Shown here: positions 42,524-53,670 of the stretch, one piece after another | Layout of the letters: every line of letters begins with the position of its first letter | How positions within the stretch are numbered: position 1 is the first letter of the stretch | From: Pseudomonas sp. Irchel s3b2 | GTDB lineage: Bacteria; Pseudomonadota; Gammaproteobacteria; Pseudomonadales; Pseudomonadaceae | Reading direction: 5' to 3' | Assembly: GCF_900187445.1 (NCBI RefSeq) | Contig: NZ_FYEB01000003.1 | Location: 186,001 to 250,000 of the forward strand | Length of the DNA stretch: 64,000 nucleotides | The notes under the pieces: model-generated | Told to the model about the DNA's origin: nothing | What the model saw: the letters and a program-made list of their open reading frames with translations, nothing else | The model's database searches: none | Program-made: the position numbers and the translations under genes

Positions 42524-43801
42524 ATGAATAGAACTCTCTATACCGCGCTGTTTTACCTGGGGCTGCCATTGGTAGCGATTCGGCTTTGGCTGCGGGCGCG
42601 CAAGGCGCCGGCATACGCCAAACGCATTGGCGAACGTTTCTCCCTGGCGTTGCCGACCATGAAGCCAGACGGTATCTGGGTGCACGCGGTGTCGGTGGGC
42701 GAAAGCATCGCCGCGGCGCCGATGATTCGTGCCTTGCTGCAACGGTATCCGACGCTGCCGATCACCGTCACCTGCATGACCCCGACCGGGTCCGAGCGCA
42801 TCCAGGCATTGTTCGCCAACGAGCCGCGCATCCAGCACTGCTATTTGCCTTATGACTTGCCCTGCGCCGCGGCGCGATTCCTTGATCGGGCCCGGCCGAA
42901 ACTGGCGGTAATCATGGAAACCGAGCTCTGGCCCAACCATATCCACCAATGTGCCAAACGTGGGATTCCCGTGGCGCTGGCCAATGCGCGACTGTCTGAA
43001 CGCTCGGCCAAAGGCTATGGCCGCTTCCATAAACTGACCCGGCCGATGCTCGCCGAGATGAGCCTGTTCGCGGTGCAGACCGAAGCCGAGGCGCAGCGCT
43101 TCCGGGATTTGGGCGCACGCCCGGAAACCGTCGAAGTGACCGGTTCGATCAAGTTCGATTTGACCATCGACCCGCAACTGCTGCAGCGTGCCGGCGAATT
43201 GCGTACGCAGTGGCAGGCGCAGGATCGCCCGGTGTGGATCGCCGCGAGCACGCATGAAGGTGAAGACGATGTGGTGCTGGCTGCCCATCGTCGGCTGCTG
43301 GCCAATCATCCCGATGCCTTGCTGATTTTGGTGCCACGTCATCCGGAGCGTTTCAACCCGGTGTTCGAGTTGTGCCGGCAGCAGGGTTTCGCCACGGTAC
43401 GGCGTTCGTCGGGCGAGCCGGTTACCGCAAGCACTTCGGTGCTGCTGGGCGACACCATGGGCGAGTTGCTGTTTCTCTATGCCTTGGCCGACAGCGCTTT
43501 CGTCGGCGGCAGCCTGGTGCCCAATGGCGGTCATAACCTGCTGGAGCCGGCGGCCCTGGCCAAACCGGTGCTCAGCGGCCCGCACCTGTTCAACTTCCTC
43601 GAAATCGCCGCGCAGTTGCGCAGTGCCGGGGCGTTGGCCGAGGTCGATGACGCCGAAGGTCTGGCGCTGGCGGTGCAGCGGCTGTTCGAATTGCCGAGCG
43701 ATGCGCAGCGGATGGCAGAGGCGGGGCTGAAAGTGATGCGCACCAACCAGGGCGCGTTGCAGCGCTTGCTGGATGGGTTGGGCAAGTTGATTAAGCCCTG
43801 A
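42524..43801 (+). CDS. waaA: Kdo transferase WaaA
   Basis: Adds Kdo residues from CMP-Kdo to the lipid A precursor, the first step of core assembly. 425 residues from ATG 42524, family length; the frame runs upstream to 42407 inside the LysR gene. N-terminal membrane anchor (TALFYLGLPLVAIRLWLRA), catalytic GESIAAAPMI region with the conserved Glu, METELWPN, and GGSLVPNGGHNLLEPAA in the CMP-binding part (GT30). Confidence 0.96.
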   Translation: MNRTLYTALFYLGLPLVAIRLWLRARKAPAYAKRIGERFSLALPTMKPDGIWVHAVSVGESIAAAPMIRALLQRYPTLPITVTCMTPTGSERIQALFANEPRIQHCYLPYDLPCAAARFLDRARPKLAVIMETELWPNHIHQCAKRGIPVALANARLSERSAKGYGRFHKLTRPMLAEMSLFAVQTEAEAQRFRDLGARPETVEVTGSIKFDLTIDPQLLQRAGELRTQWQAQDRPVWIAASTHEGEDDVVLAAHRRLLANHPDALLILVPRHPERFNPVFELCRQQGFATVRRSSGEPVTASTSVLLGDTMGELLFLYALADSAFVGGSLVPNGGHNLLEPAALAKPVLSGPHLFNFLEIAAQLRSAGALAEVDDAEGLALAVQRLFELPSDAQRMAEAGLKVMRTNQGALQRLLDGLGKLIKP

Positions 43802-43804
43802 CCT

Positions 43805-43872
43805 TGTAGGAGCCAGGCTTGCCGGCGAAGGCGTCTTTAAAATCGCTTTCGCCGGCAAGCCTGGCTCCTACA
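43805..43872. repeat. REP element (GGAGCCAGGCTTGCCGGCG type)
   Basis: TGTAGGAGCCAGGCTTGCCG and CGGCAAGCCTGGCTCCTACA are exact inverse copies, giving an uninterrupted stem of more than 20 bp between the converging waaA and TolC-family genes, 3 bases after the waaA stop. Confidence 0.88.
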
Positions 43873-43881
43873 GGTCTTGTG

Positions 43882-45315
43882 TCAAGGCCGAGCTTTGAGT
43901 TGTTCAGCCGCAGCCTTGGCCAGATCCGGTGGCAGGAAATCCTTGTCCGGGTTGTAGTCGGCTTTGAGATAACGCGTCAGGTCCTGCAAATCCCCCGGGT
44001 TCAAGGTGCCGGCGGCCTGCTTCAAGCGCAGGTTGTCGAGGATGTAGTCGTAGCGGGTGTTGTTGTAGTTGCGCACCGAAGTGTACAGCTGACGCTGGGC
44101 ATCGAGCACGTCGACGATGTTGCGCGTCCCCACCTGATAACCGATTTCGGTCGCTTCCACCGCGCTCTGATTGGAGATGATCGACTGTCGGCGTGCCTGC
44201 ACTTGTTCGACGTCGGTGTTCACGGCACGGTGCAGATTGCGGGTGTTTTCCACCACCTGACGACGCAGCGCTTCGCGTTGTTGTTCAGTCTGATCCAGCC
44301 GTGAGTAAGACTCGCGTACCTGGGAGCTGGTCAACCCGCCGCTGTAGATCGGGATGCTCAATTGCAGGCCGACAGTGCGCTGCTCGACATCACCGCCGTA
44401 ACGCACGCCGTTCGGGTTCGGGTTGGTAAAGCCGAGGGCGTCGTTGTCACCTTTCTGGTATTGCGCGACCGCATCCAGGGTGGGCGCATGTCCGGCCTTG
44501 CGCTGCTTGAGAGTCTCCTCGGCGGCGCTCACTGCGTAGTTGCTGGCCAGCAAATTCAGGTTTTGTTTGGCGGCGGTATCGACCCAGGCTTTGGCGTCGT
44601 TCGGTGCCGGCGGCAGGATCGGCAAGGTATGCACGATGCCCTGAATCGAGTTGTACTGACGGTTGGTCAGGGTGATCAGCGCTTCGAACGCGTCATCTAC
44701 CTGACGCTGAGCGAGAATCCGGTTGGCCCGCGCGGTGTCGTAACTGGCTTGGGATTGCAGCACGTCGGTCTTGTCCGACAGGCCGACATCGAAGCGCTCG
44801 TTGGACTGGTCGAGTTGACGCTTGAACGCCGCTTCTTCGGCCTTGGTCGAGGCCAGGGTGTCCTGGCTGCGCAGTACATTGAAGTAGCTTTCGGCACTTT
44901 GCAGAATCAGGTTCTGTTCGGTGGCCGAGAGTTGCAAGGCTGCCTGTTCGTTGACATCCTTGGCGGCCTGCAACTGGAACCAGCGATCGGCGCGGAAAAT
45001 CGGCTGCGCGAGGGTTGCCTGGTACACCGTGCCACTGCGGGTTGAGGTCAGCGATGGCTGATCGAGCTCGGTGCGGGTGTTGTTCAGGTCGGCACCGGCG
45101 GACAGGTTGGGCAACAGCCCGGCGCGGGCCTGGGGCACGACTTCCTTCTGGGCGCCATATTGGGCGCGGGCGGCAGCGATGTCGGCGTTGTTGTCCACTG
45201 CTTCCTGATAGACGCTGACCAGGTCGGTATTGGTCGATAAGGGCGCTTCTGCTGCCCAGGCCATTCCATTGGACGCACAAGACACGGCAAGGGCCAGTGA
45301 GAGTTTGCGCAGCAT
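43882..45315 (-). CDS. TolC-family outer membrane efflux protein (OpmH-like)
   Basis: 477 residues with a signal peptide cleaved after AMAWA-type Ala (SNGMAWA). Two outer-membrane-efflux repeats of long helices follow: about 30-225 (VPQARAGLLPNLSAGAD) and about 235-440 (SIPIYSGGLTSSQVRESYSR). The arrangement and length match TolC; the position next to thiC is that of P. aeruginosa OpmH (PA4974). It would form the trimeric exit duct for type I secretion and drug export; partner genes are elsewhere. Confidence 0.92.
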   Translation of the reverse strand: MLRKLSLALAVSCASNGMAWAAEAPLSTNTDLVSVYQEAVDNNADIAAARAQYGAQKEVVPQARAGLLPNLSAGADLNNTRTELDQPSLTSTRSGTVYQATLAQPIFRADRWFQLQAAKDVNEQAALQLSATEQNLILQSAESYFNVLRSQDTLASTKAEEAAFKRQLDQSNERFDVGLSDKTDVLQSQASYDTARANRILAQRQVDDAFEALITLTNRQYNSIQGIVHTLPILPPAPNDAKAWVDTAAKQNLNLLASNYAVSAAEETLKQRKAGHAPTLDAVAQYQKGDNDALGFTNPNPNGVRYGGDVEQRTVGLQLSIPIYSGGLTSSQVRESYSRLDQTEQQREALRRQVVENTRNLHRAVNTDVEQVQARRQSIISNQSAVEATEIGYQVGTRNIVDVLDAQRQLYTSVRNYNNTRYDYILDNLRLKQAAGTLNPGDLQDLTRYLKADYNPDKDFLPPDLAKAAAEQLKARP

Positions 45316-45473
45316 GAGGCCATCCCTAAAAATTACGCTGATAATTTGAGCGCCAAGGCTACGGCGCGGCGCCCTGCAGCGTCAAGGCGCAGCACGGCGT
45401 AGCGAGTGTAGTTGCACGCTCGTACGACAACAATCCTGTAATTGCGCCATTCATCATGGTGTTTGCTGCGGAG

Positions 45474-45503
45474 TTGGCGTTCTTTGCCGGTTGTGTCTAG
45501 ACT
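45474..45503 (+). promoter_or_regulatory. Candidate thiC promoter
   Basis: TTGGCG (45474-45479) and TAGACT (45498-45503) with 18 bp between, ending about 10 bases before the riboswitch. Fits a sigma-70 promoter, moderately. Confidence 0.4.
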
Positions 45504-45512
45504 GGCCGGGTT

Positions 45513-47668
<2,156 letters not shown>

Positions 47669-47704
47669 TCTGACCTGAAAAAGGGTGGGGCCTGAAAGGG
47701 CCCC

Positions 47705-47779
47705 ATCGCGAGCAGGCTCGCTCCCACATTGGATCTGTGTCGTTCACAAATCCCCTGTGGGAGCGAGCCTGCTCGCGAT
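47705..47779. repeat. REP pair, perfect inverted repeat
   Basis: A 24-base arm at 47705-47728 is the exact inverse of 47756-47779, leaving a 27-base loop. Just before it a short stem GGGGCC-TGAAAG-GGCCCC (47687-47704) follows the thiC stop and may aid termination. Family: GGAGCGAGC. Confidence 0.88.
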
Positions 47780-47843
47780 AGCGATCAAAAAAACATCAAA
47801 TGCCCCTCTGAGATAACACCCTTGAGCATTCTGGTTGGGCGGG

Positions 47844-47978
47844 GTGAGCACCTATCATGTGCTGGCCAATCTCTATCCGGACATCGGCGCAACCCTGCAG
47901 TCGTTGCTACTGGCAGGGCTGCTGCAACTGTTGCTCGGTCGAGCCTTCAGCTACGGCCGGGAAACAGCTCGGGCTTGA
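47844..47978 (+). CDS. Possible 44-residue hydrophobic peptide
   Basis: GTG 47844 opens a frame with Pseudomonas-like codon use: VSTYHVLANLYPDIGATLQS, then a strongly hydrophobic run LLLAGLLQLLLG and a polar end before TGA 47976-47978. It has GGGCGGGG upstream in place of a clear ribosome-binding site and overlaps the end of the minus-strand lipoprotein gene by 32 bases. It may be a small membrane peptide or the remnant of a larger gene. Confidence 0.3.
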   Translation: MSTYHVLANLYPDIGATLQSLLLAGLLQLLLGRAFSYGRETARA

Positions 47979-48693
47979 GAATACCGTTCAGGCGCGGGTA
48001 GGGGATCTTCAGTTCGACGTGGCCCAATGCATAAGGCGCGATAGTGCTCACTTCGTACTTGAGGATCACCCCGCCGTAGGTCAGCGCCACATTCTGGGTT
48101 TTCACAAAGGGCCAGCTCTTCACGAACTCCGGTTCCTGATCGAGCTTGGTGCTGATCAGCCAGCTGTTGTGCGCTACTTGGGCGGCTTTCCAGAACGCCT
48201 CTTCCTGGCCCGGGATCAACATGTCCGAGAGGGTCAGCACTTTATGCTGTTGACGTGAATAGTTGATGAAACCGCGGCCCGGCGTGCCATGGGCACCGCC
48301 GGTGTCCAGGTAGCTGGATAATTCAACGATCACCAAGCCGTCATGCTGCTCACGTACCTTGGCTTGCAGATAGCTGCTGTAACGCGGGCCGGCACTGCTC
48401 AAAAATTGCTCGCGATACGCCGCCAGCGTCGGCGCTACAGGGGCGTCGGGCGAGGTGCGGGTCATTTGCAGCAGGCGTTTTTCGATGATGCCATCCAGCG
48501 CAGGCTCGTCCGGGAAACGCAGCGTATCGATGTTTACCAGCGGGCAATCAGGATTGGCACAGCCTGGTTTCAGCTGTTCGGAGGCGTCGCGGGTGGTTTC
48601 CAGCGGCGCCCGGTAATTGGGCTGAAACAAACTCTGGCAAGCGCCCAGGATCAGGGCGATGGCGGCCACGGAGGCGATTTTAAAAAGCGACAT
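47947..48693 (-). CDS. RsiV/DUF3298-like lipoprotein
   Basis: 248 residues with signal peptide and lipobox LGAC (cysteine 19). The C-terminal domain resembles DUF3298 (RsiV family): TGGAHGTPGRGFINYSRQQ, then LTLSDMLIPGQEEAFWKAA. Such domains occur in anti-sigma factors and surface lipoproteins; this one has no anti-sigma part. The P. aeruginosa counterpart is PA4972-like. Divergent from nudF; the 229-base gap between them holds their promoters and no gene. Confidence 0.85.
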   Translation of the reverse strand: MSLFKIASVAAIALILGACQSLFQPNYRAPLETTRDASEQLKPGCANPDCPLVNIDTLRFPDEPALDGIIEKRLLQMTRTSPDAPVAPTLAAYREQFLSSAGPRYSSYLQAKVREQHDGLVIVELSSYLDTGGAHGTPGRGFINYSRQQHKVLTLSDMLIPGQEEAFWKAAQVAHNSWLISTKLDQEPEFVKSWPFVKTQNVALTYGGVILKYEVSTIAPYALGHVELKIPYPRLNGILKPELFPGRS

Positions 48694-48922
48694 GGGCGTC
48701 CTTCATAAAACAGGGAAAGGCGAAAAGTTACCCGCTTCGACTCTTAACGAAGCAGTCAGTTCGCCACTAAGCTAATTAGAGTTGGTTTCGCCCTCACCGT
48801 CTATCCCGCTGACTGGAAAGGGGCTGCATCAAACATCGCGGGCGCGTTAGGATGGCGCGAAGTCGAGGTTGCAAGTAACAAAAAGGAACCTCGTAACGGA
48901 TTTGCAGTAAACGAGGATTGTC

Positions 48923-49540
48923 ATGACTGATTTTGCCAACGCCATTCCGACCGCCGTTGATATCGTTCGGCGCGAAAAGTGCTACGAGGGTTTCTACAAG
49001 CTCGACCGCGTGCACTTGCGCCACGAATTGTTCGCCGGTGGCATGAGTCGCGAGATCAATCGTGAACTGTTCGTGCGCCATGATGCGGTGTGCGTGCTGC
49101 CTTACGATCCACAGCGCGACGAAGTGGTGCTGATCGAGCAGTTTCGCGTCGGCGCCATGGGCAAGACCGACAACCCGTGGCTGATCGAACTGGTCGCCGG
49201 TCTGATCGACAAGGATGAAGTACCGGAAGAAGTTGCTCACCGCGAAGCGCAGGAGGAAGCTGGGCTTGTATTCGGGGCACTCTGGCCGATCACCAAATAT
49301 TTTCCATCGCCGGGTGGCAGTAACGAATTTGTGCATTTGTATCTGGGGCGTTGCGACAGTACCGGGGTTGGCGGCCTGCATGGGCTGGAGGAAGAGGCAG
49401 AAGATATCCGCGTCACGGTCTGGGCCTTCGAAGATGCCCTGCAAGCCGTACGCGACGGACGTATTGCCAACGCGCCAAGCATCATTGCCTTGCAATGGCT
49501 GGCTTTGAACCGCGTTGAAGTGAGGGGGCTATGGTCGTAA
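48923..49540 (+). CDS. nudF: ADP-ribose pyrophosphatase
   Basis: 205 residues, hydrolyses ADP-ribose to AMP and ribose 5-phosphate. The Nudix box at about 93-115 is complete (G-x5-E-x7-REAQEEAGL). The N-terminal domain-swap region of the NudF group (RHELFAGGMSREINRELFVR) is present. GAGGATTGTC precedes ATG 48923. First of a run nudF-DUF1249-cpdA that matches the E. coli nudF-yqiB-cpdA-yqiA-parE order. Confidence 0.95.
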   Translation: MTDFANAIPTAVDIVRREKCYEGFYKLDRVHLRHELFAGGMSREINRELFVRHDAVCVLPYDPQRDEVVLIEQFRVGAMGKTDNPWLIELVAGLIDKDEVPEEVAHREAQEEAGLVFGALWPITKYFPSPGGSNEFVHLYLGRCDSTGVGGLHGLEEEAEDIRVTVWAFEDALQAVRDGRIANAPSIIALQWLALNRVEVRGLWS

Positions 49541-49983
49541 ACAAGCTGCGCGATCGCTACCGGATCGACCTCGTAGGGCTGCAAGCCTCCTGCGAGGCCA
49601 ACTACGCGCGCCTGATGCGACTGCTACCGGATATGCGCAACGAGCCACAGGCACGGCGCATTGCCGTGACCCACGGCGACCAGATGCTTGGTGTGCTGGC
49701 CCTCGAAGTGCTGCAGGTCTGTCCGTATACCACGACGCTGCAAGTACGCCAGGAACACAGCCTGCCGTGGCTGCCGGTTCCTCAACTTGAAGTTCAGGTC
49801 TATCACGACGCGTGCATGGCCGAAGTGGTCAGCGCCGAACATGCAAGACGCTTCCGGGGCATCTATCCTTACCCGAACGCCGCGATGCATCAGCCGGATG
49901 AAAAGGCTCAGCTCAATCTGTTCCTGGGGGAATGGCTGAGTCACTGTCTGGCATGTGGGCACGAGTACGCAGTCGTTCGGTAG
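49531..49983 (+). CDS. DUF1249 protein (YqiB-like)
   Basis: 150 residues, soluble, conserved in gammaproteobacteria between nudF and cpdA. It overlaps nudF by 10 bases. Features: CEANYARLMRLLP, EVQVYHDACMAEV and the ending LNLFLGEWLSHCLACGHE. Function unknown. Confidence 0.92.
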   Translation: MVVNKLRDRYRIDLVGLQASCEANYARLMRLLPDMRNEPQARRIAVTHGDQMLGVLALEVLQVCPYTTTLQVRQEHSLPWLPVPQLEVQVYHDACMAEVVSAEHARRFRGIYPYPNAAMHQPDEKAQLNLFLGEWLSHCLACGHEYAVVR

Positions 49984-50081
49984 TTGTGAACTGCGTCCGG
50001 TTCACAGGTTTCCTCTTTTGATCGTCCCCCAGCATAATTGCGGCCCTTAACCATCCCGTGATCACGCCCTGGGAGAACGCC

Positions 50082-50897
50082 TTGCCGAGCGTATCCACAT
50101 TGACCACCGCCGATCCGGCGTTGCTGGTGCAACTCTCTGACAGCCATCTGTTTGCCGAGGCGGACGGGACGTTGCTGGGCATGAATACCCGCGACAGCCT
50201 GCAACAAGTCATTGAGCTGGTATTGAAGCAGCAGCCGCAGATCGATCTGATGATTGCCAGTGGCGATCTTTCACAGGACGGGACGCTGGAGTCGTATCAG
50301 CTGTTTCGCGACCTGACGCGGCAGATCGATGCGCCGGCACGCTGGATTCCCGGTAATCATGACGAGCCGCAGATCATGGCCAAGGCGGCAGTGCAGAGTG
50401 CATTGCTGGAACCAGTGGTGGATATTGCTAACTGGCGAATTACGTTGCTCGATTCTGCGGTGCCAGGTTCGGTGCCGGGGTATTTGCAGGATGAGCAATT
50501 GCAATTGCTGGCCCGCTCGTTGAGCGAGGCGCCGCAGCGGCATCATCTGGTGTGTTTCCATCATCATCCGGTGTCGATCGGCTGTGCGTGGATGGAGCCG
50601 ATCGGGTTGCGCAATCCAGAGGCATTGTTCGCGGTGCTGGATCGCTTTCCACAAGTGCGTGCGGTGTTGTGGGGGCATGTGCATCAGGAAGTTGACCAGG
50701 TGCGCAACGGTGTACGTCTGATCGCATCGCCCTCGACCTGCATTCAGTTCGAGCCGGGCAGTGACGATTTCAAGGTGAACGAGCAGGCGCCGGGGTATCG
50801 GTGGTTGCGGCTGTTGCCGGATGGTCAGCTGGAAACAGGTGTTGAGCGCATCACCGGTTTCGATTTCCAGGTCGATTACGGTTCCAACGGCTACTGA
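50082..50897 (+). CDS. cpdA: 3',5'-cyclic-AMP phosphodiesterase CpdA
   Basis: 271 residues from TTG 50082, chosen because GGGAG sits 6 bases upstream; the frame opens at GTG 50058. Binuclear metallophosphoesterase with all five motifs: LSDSHLF, SGDLSQDG, GNHDEP, FHHHP and WGHVHQE. It lowers cAMP and so tempers Vfr/Crp activity. It sits 98 bases after the DUF1249 gene; a hairpin-forming stretch lies between, so it may have its own promoter. Confidence 0.93.
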   Translation: MPSVSTLTTADPALLVQLSDSHLFAEADGTLLGMNTRDSLQQVIELVLKQQPQIDLMIASGDLSQDGTLESYQLFRDLTRQIDAPARWIPGNHDEPQIMAKAAVQSALLEPVVDIANWRITLLDSAVPGSVPGYLQDEQLQLLARSLSEAPQRHHLVCFHHHPVSIGCAWMEPIGLRNPEALFAVLDRFPQVRAVLWGHVHQEVDQVRNGVRLIASPSTCIQFEPGSDDFKVNEQAPGYRWLRLLPDGQLETGVERITGFDFQVDYGSNGY

Positions 50898-50906
50898 CGC
50901 ACCCTC

Positions 50907-50996
50907 TGTAGGAGCTGGCTTGCCAGCGAAGAGGCCGTCACATTCAACAGTGATGTTGTTAGACAGTTCGCTTTCGCTGGCAAGCCAGCTCCTACA
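50907..50996. repeat. REP element (GGAGCTGGCTTGCCAGC type)
   Basis: TGTAGGAGCTGGCTTGCCAG is mirrored by CTGGCAAGCCAGCTCCTACA at 50977-50996, between cpdA and yqiA. Here the element lies inside a co-oriented gene series and could reduce read-through or protect the upstream message. Confidence 0.88.
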
Positions 50997-51087
50997 GGGA
51001 CCGTGTGCATTTCCGTGCGTGATGGCACCCAACCTCCCTCGACTCCCTGTAAACTGCGGCTCTTTACCTGACGCACAGGGAGCTCAA

Positions 51088-51696
51088 ATGCCTGGTTCGA
51101 TCCTTTATATCCACGGTTTCAACAGCGCGCCGGCGTCGAAAAAGGCCTGTCAGTTGATCAATGTGATGGAACGGCTGGGCTTGAGTGATCAGTTGCGTGT
51201 GCCAGCCTTGCATCACCATCCTCGCGAGGCCATCGGTCAACTGGAGCAGGCGATTGTGGAGCTTGGGCGGCCATTGCTGGTCGGCAGCTCACTCGGCGGC
51301 TACTATGCGACTCACTTGGCCGAGCGCCATGGCTTGAAAGCCCTGTTGATCAACCCAGCCGTCAGCCCGCACCGGATGTTCGACGGGTATCTTGGGACGC
51401 AGAAAAACCTGTATACCAATGAGACTTGGGAAATGACCCACGACCACGTGACGGCCCTGGCCGAGCTGGAAGTGCCGGCGCCCCAGGATCCGCAGCGGTT
51501 TCAAGTGTGGTTGCAGACCGGCGACGAAACGCTGGATTATCGCCTCGCCCAGCAGTATTACCGGGCCTGTGCCTTGCGCATCCAGGCGGGCGGCGACCAT
51601 AGTTTCCAGGGTTTTGCCGAGCGATTGCCGGCAATGCTGAGTTTCGCCGGCATCGGCGCAGATTTGTATCAGGCGATTGATTTCACAGCACTGTGA
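51088..51696 (+). CDS. yqiA: Esterase YqiA
   Basis: 202 residues from ATG 51088 (GGGAG upstream). Alpha/beta-hydrolase of the UPF0227 group: LYIHGFNSAPASKK at the oxyanion end, nucleophile Ser in GSSLGGYYA, Asp in LQTGDETLDY and His in GGDHSFQGF. E. coli YqiA has esterase activity on short acyl substrates. Lies just before parE, the conserved arrangement. Confidence 0.93.
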   Translation: MPGSILYIHGFNSAPASKKACQLINVMERLGLSDQLRVPALHHHPREAIGQLEQAIVELGRPLLVGSSLGGYYATHLAERHGLKALLINPAVSPHRMFDGYLGTQKNLYTNETWEMTHDHVTALAELEVPAPQDPQRFQVWLQTGDETLDYRLAQQYYRACALRIQAGGDHSFQGFAERLPAMLSFAGIGADLYQAIDFTAL

Positions 51697-51765
51697 TTTG
51701 TCGCCTCTTTTTCATTGAACTCTCTTTTTCACAGAACACTTTTTACAGGCGGACGACGAGACCCC

Positions 51766-53670
51766 ATGGCCACTCCCAGCGCTAGCTCTTATAACGCAGA
51801 CGCCATCGAAGTCCTCTCGGGCCTCGACCCGGTGCGCAAACGCCCCGGCATGTACACCGACACCAGTCGGCCGAACCACCTCGCCCAGGAAGTCATCGAC
51901 AACAGCGTCGACGAAGCCTTGGCCGGGCATGCTACATCGGTGCAGGTCATCCTGCACGCCGATCACTCTCTGGAAGTCAGCGATGACGGCCGTGGCATGC
52001 CAGTGGACATTCACCCGGAAGAGGGTGTGTCGGGTGTCGAGCTGATCCTCACCAAGCTTCATGCGGGCGGCAAGTTTTCCAACAAGAACTACCAGTTCTC
52101 CGGCGGTTTGCACGGCGTGGGTATTTCCGTGGTCAACGCCTTGTCGACCGAAGTCCGGGTGCGTGTAAAACGTGACGGCAACGAATACCAGATGACTTTC
52201 GCTGACGGTTACAAGAAAACCGAGCTGGAAGTGATTGGCACTGTCGGCAAGCGCAACACTGGCACCAGCGTGTTTTTCGCGCCGGACCCGAAGTATTTCG
52301 ATTCGCCGAAATTCTCCATCAGCCGCCTCAAGCACGTGCTCAAGGCCAAGGCCGTTCTGTGCCCGGGGCTGCTGGTCAGTTTTGAAGACAAGGCCACCGG
52401 CGAGAAAGTCGAATGGCATTACGAAGACGGCCTGCGCTCCTATCTGGTGGACGCGGTCAGTGAATTCGAACGCCTGCCGGACGAACCGTTCTGCGGCAGC
52501 CTGGCCGGTAACAAAGAAGCGGTCGATTGGGCGTTGCTGTGGTTGCCCGAGGGCGGTGATAGCGTTCAGGAAAGCTACGTCAACCTGATCCCGACGGCCC
52601 AGGGCGGTACTCACGTCAACGGTCTGCGTCAGGGTTTGCTCGACGCCATGCGTGAGTTTTGTGAGTTCCGCAGCCTGTTGCCGCGTGGTGTGAAGCTGGC
52701 GCCGGAAGATGTCTGGGAGCGCATCGCGTTCGTCCTGTCGATGAAGATGCAGGAGCCGCAATTCTCCGGTCAGACCAAGGAACGCCTGTCATCCCGTGAA
52801 GCGGCCGCTTTCGTTTCCGGTGTGGTCAAGGACGCCTTCAGCCTGTGGCTCAACGCTCACCCTGAGACCGGCATGCTGCTGGCGGAATTGGCGATCAACA
52901 ACGCCGGCCGTCGCCTCAAGGCCAGCAAGAAGGTCGAGCGCAAACGCATTACCCAAGGTCCGGCGCTGCCGGGCAAACTGGCCGACTGTGCCGGGCAGGA
53001 CCCGATGCGTTCCGAGCTGTTTCTGGTGGAAGGTGATTCCGCTGGCGGTTCGGCCAAGCAAGCGAGGGACAAAGAATTTCAGGCGATCCTGCCATTGCGC
53101 GGCAAGATTCTGAACACCTGGGAAGTCGACGGCAGCGAAGTGCTGGCCAGCCAGGAAGTGCACAACATCGCCGTGGCCATCGGAGTCGATCCGGGCTCGG
53201 CGGACATCGCCCAGCTGCGTTACGGCAAGATCTGCATCCTCGCCGACGCCGACTCCGACGGTCTGCACATCGCCACGTTGCTCTGTGCCTTGTTCGTCCA
53301 GCATTTCCGCCCGTTGGTGGATGCCGGTCACGTCTACGTCGCCATGCCGCCGCTGTACCGCATCGACTTGGGCAAGGAGATTTACTATGCCCTGGACGAA
53401 GCCGAGCGCGATGGCATTCTCGATCGTCTGGTCGCCGAGAAGAAACGCGGCAAACCACAGGTCACCCGATTCAAAGGTCTGGGTGAAATGAACCCGCCGC
53501 AGCTGCGAGAAACTACCATGGACCCGAACACACGGCGTCTGGTGCAGTTGACGCTGGAAGATTTCGACGCGACCTCGGAAATGATGGACATGCTGCTGGC
53601 GAAAAAACGCGCTGGCGATCGCAAGTCCTGGCTGGAGTCCAAGGGCAACCTGGCCGAGGTTCTGGGCTGA
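51766..53670 (+). CDS. parE: DNA topoisomerase IV subunit B
   Basis: ATPase subunit of topoisomerase IV, which decatenates daughter chromosomes. 634 residues from ATG 51766; the frame extends to 51715. GHKL ATPase motifs: EVIDNSVDEAL, DDGRGMPVD, GLHGVGISVVNAL; TOPRIM motifs EGDSAGGSAKQARD and ADADSDGLHI. Its stop overlaps the next ATG by one base (TGATG), so the following gene is coupled. Confidence 0.97.
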   Translation: MATPSASSYNADAIEVLSGLDPVRKRPGMYTDTSRPNHLAQEVIDNSVDEALAGHATSVQVILHADHSLEVSDDGRGMPVDIHPEEGVSGVELILTKLHAGGKFSNKNYQFSGGLHGVGISVVNALSTEVRVRVKRDGNEYQMTFADGYKKTELEVIGTVGKRNTGTSVFFAPDPKYFDSPKFSISRLKHVLKAKAVLCPGLLVSFEDKATGEKVEWHYEDGLRSYLVDAVSEFERLPDEPFCGSLAGNKEAVDWALLWLPEGGDSVQESYVNLIPTAQGGTHVNGLRQGLLDAMREFCEFRSLLPRGVKLAPEDVWERIAFVLSMKMQEPQFSGQTKERLSSREAAAFVSGVVKDAFSLWLNAHPETGMLLAELAINNAGRRLKASKKVERKRITQGPALPGKLADCAGQDPMRSELFLVEGDSAGGSAKQARDKEFQAILPLRGKILNTWEVDGSEVLASQEVHNIAVAIGVDPGSADIAQLRYGKICILADADSDGLHIATLLCALFVQHFRPLVDAGHVYVAMPPLYRIDLGKEIYYALDEAERDGILDRLVAEKKRGKPQVTRFKGLGEMNPPQLRETTMDPNTRRLVQLTLEDFDATSEMMDMLLAKKRAGDRKSWLESKGNLAEVLG

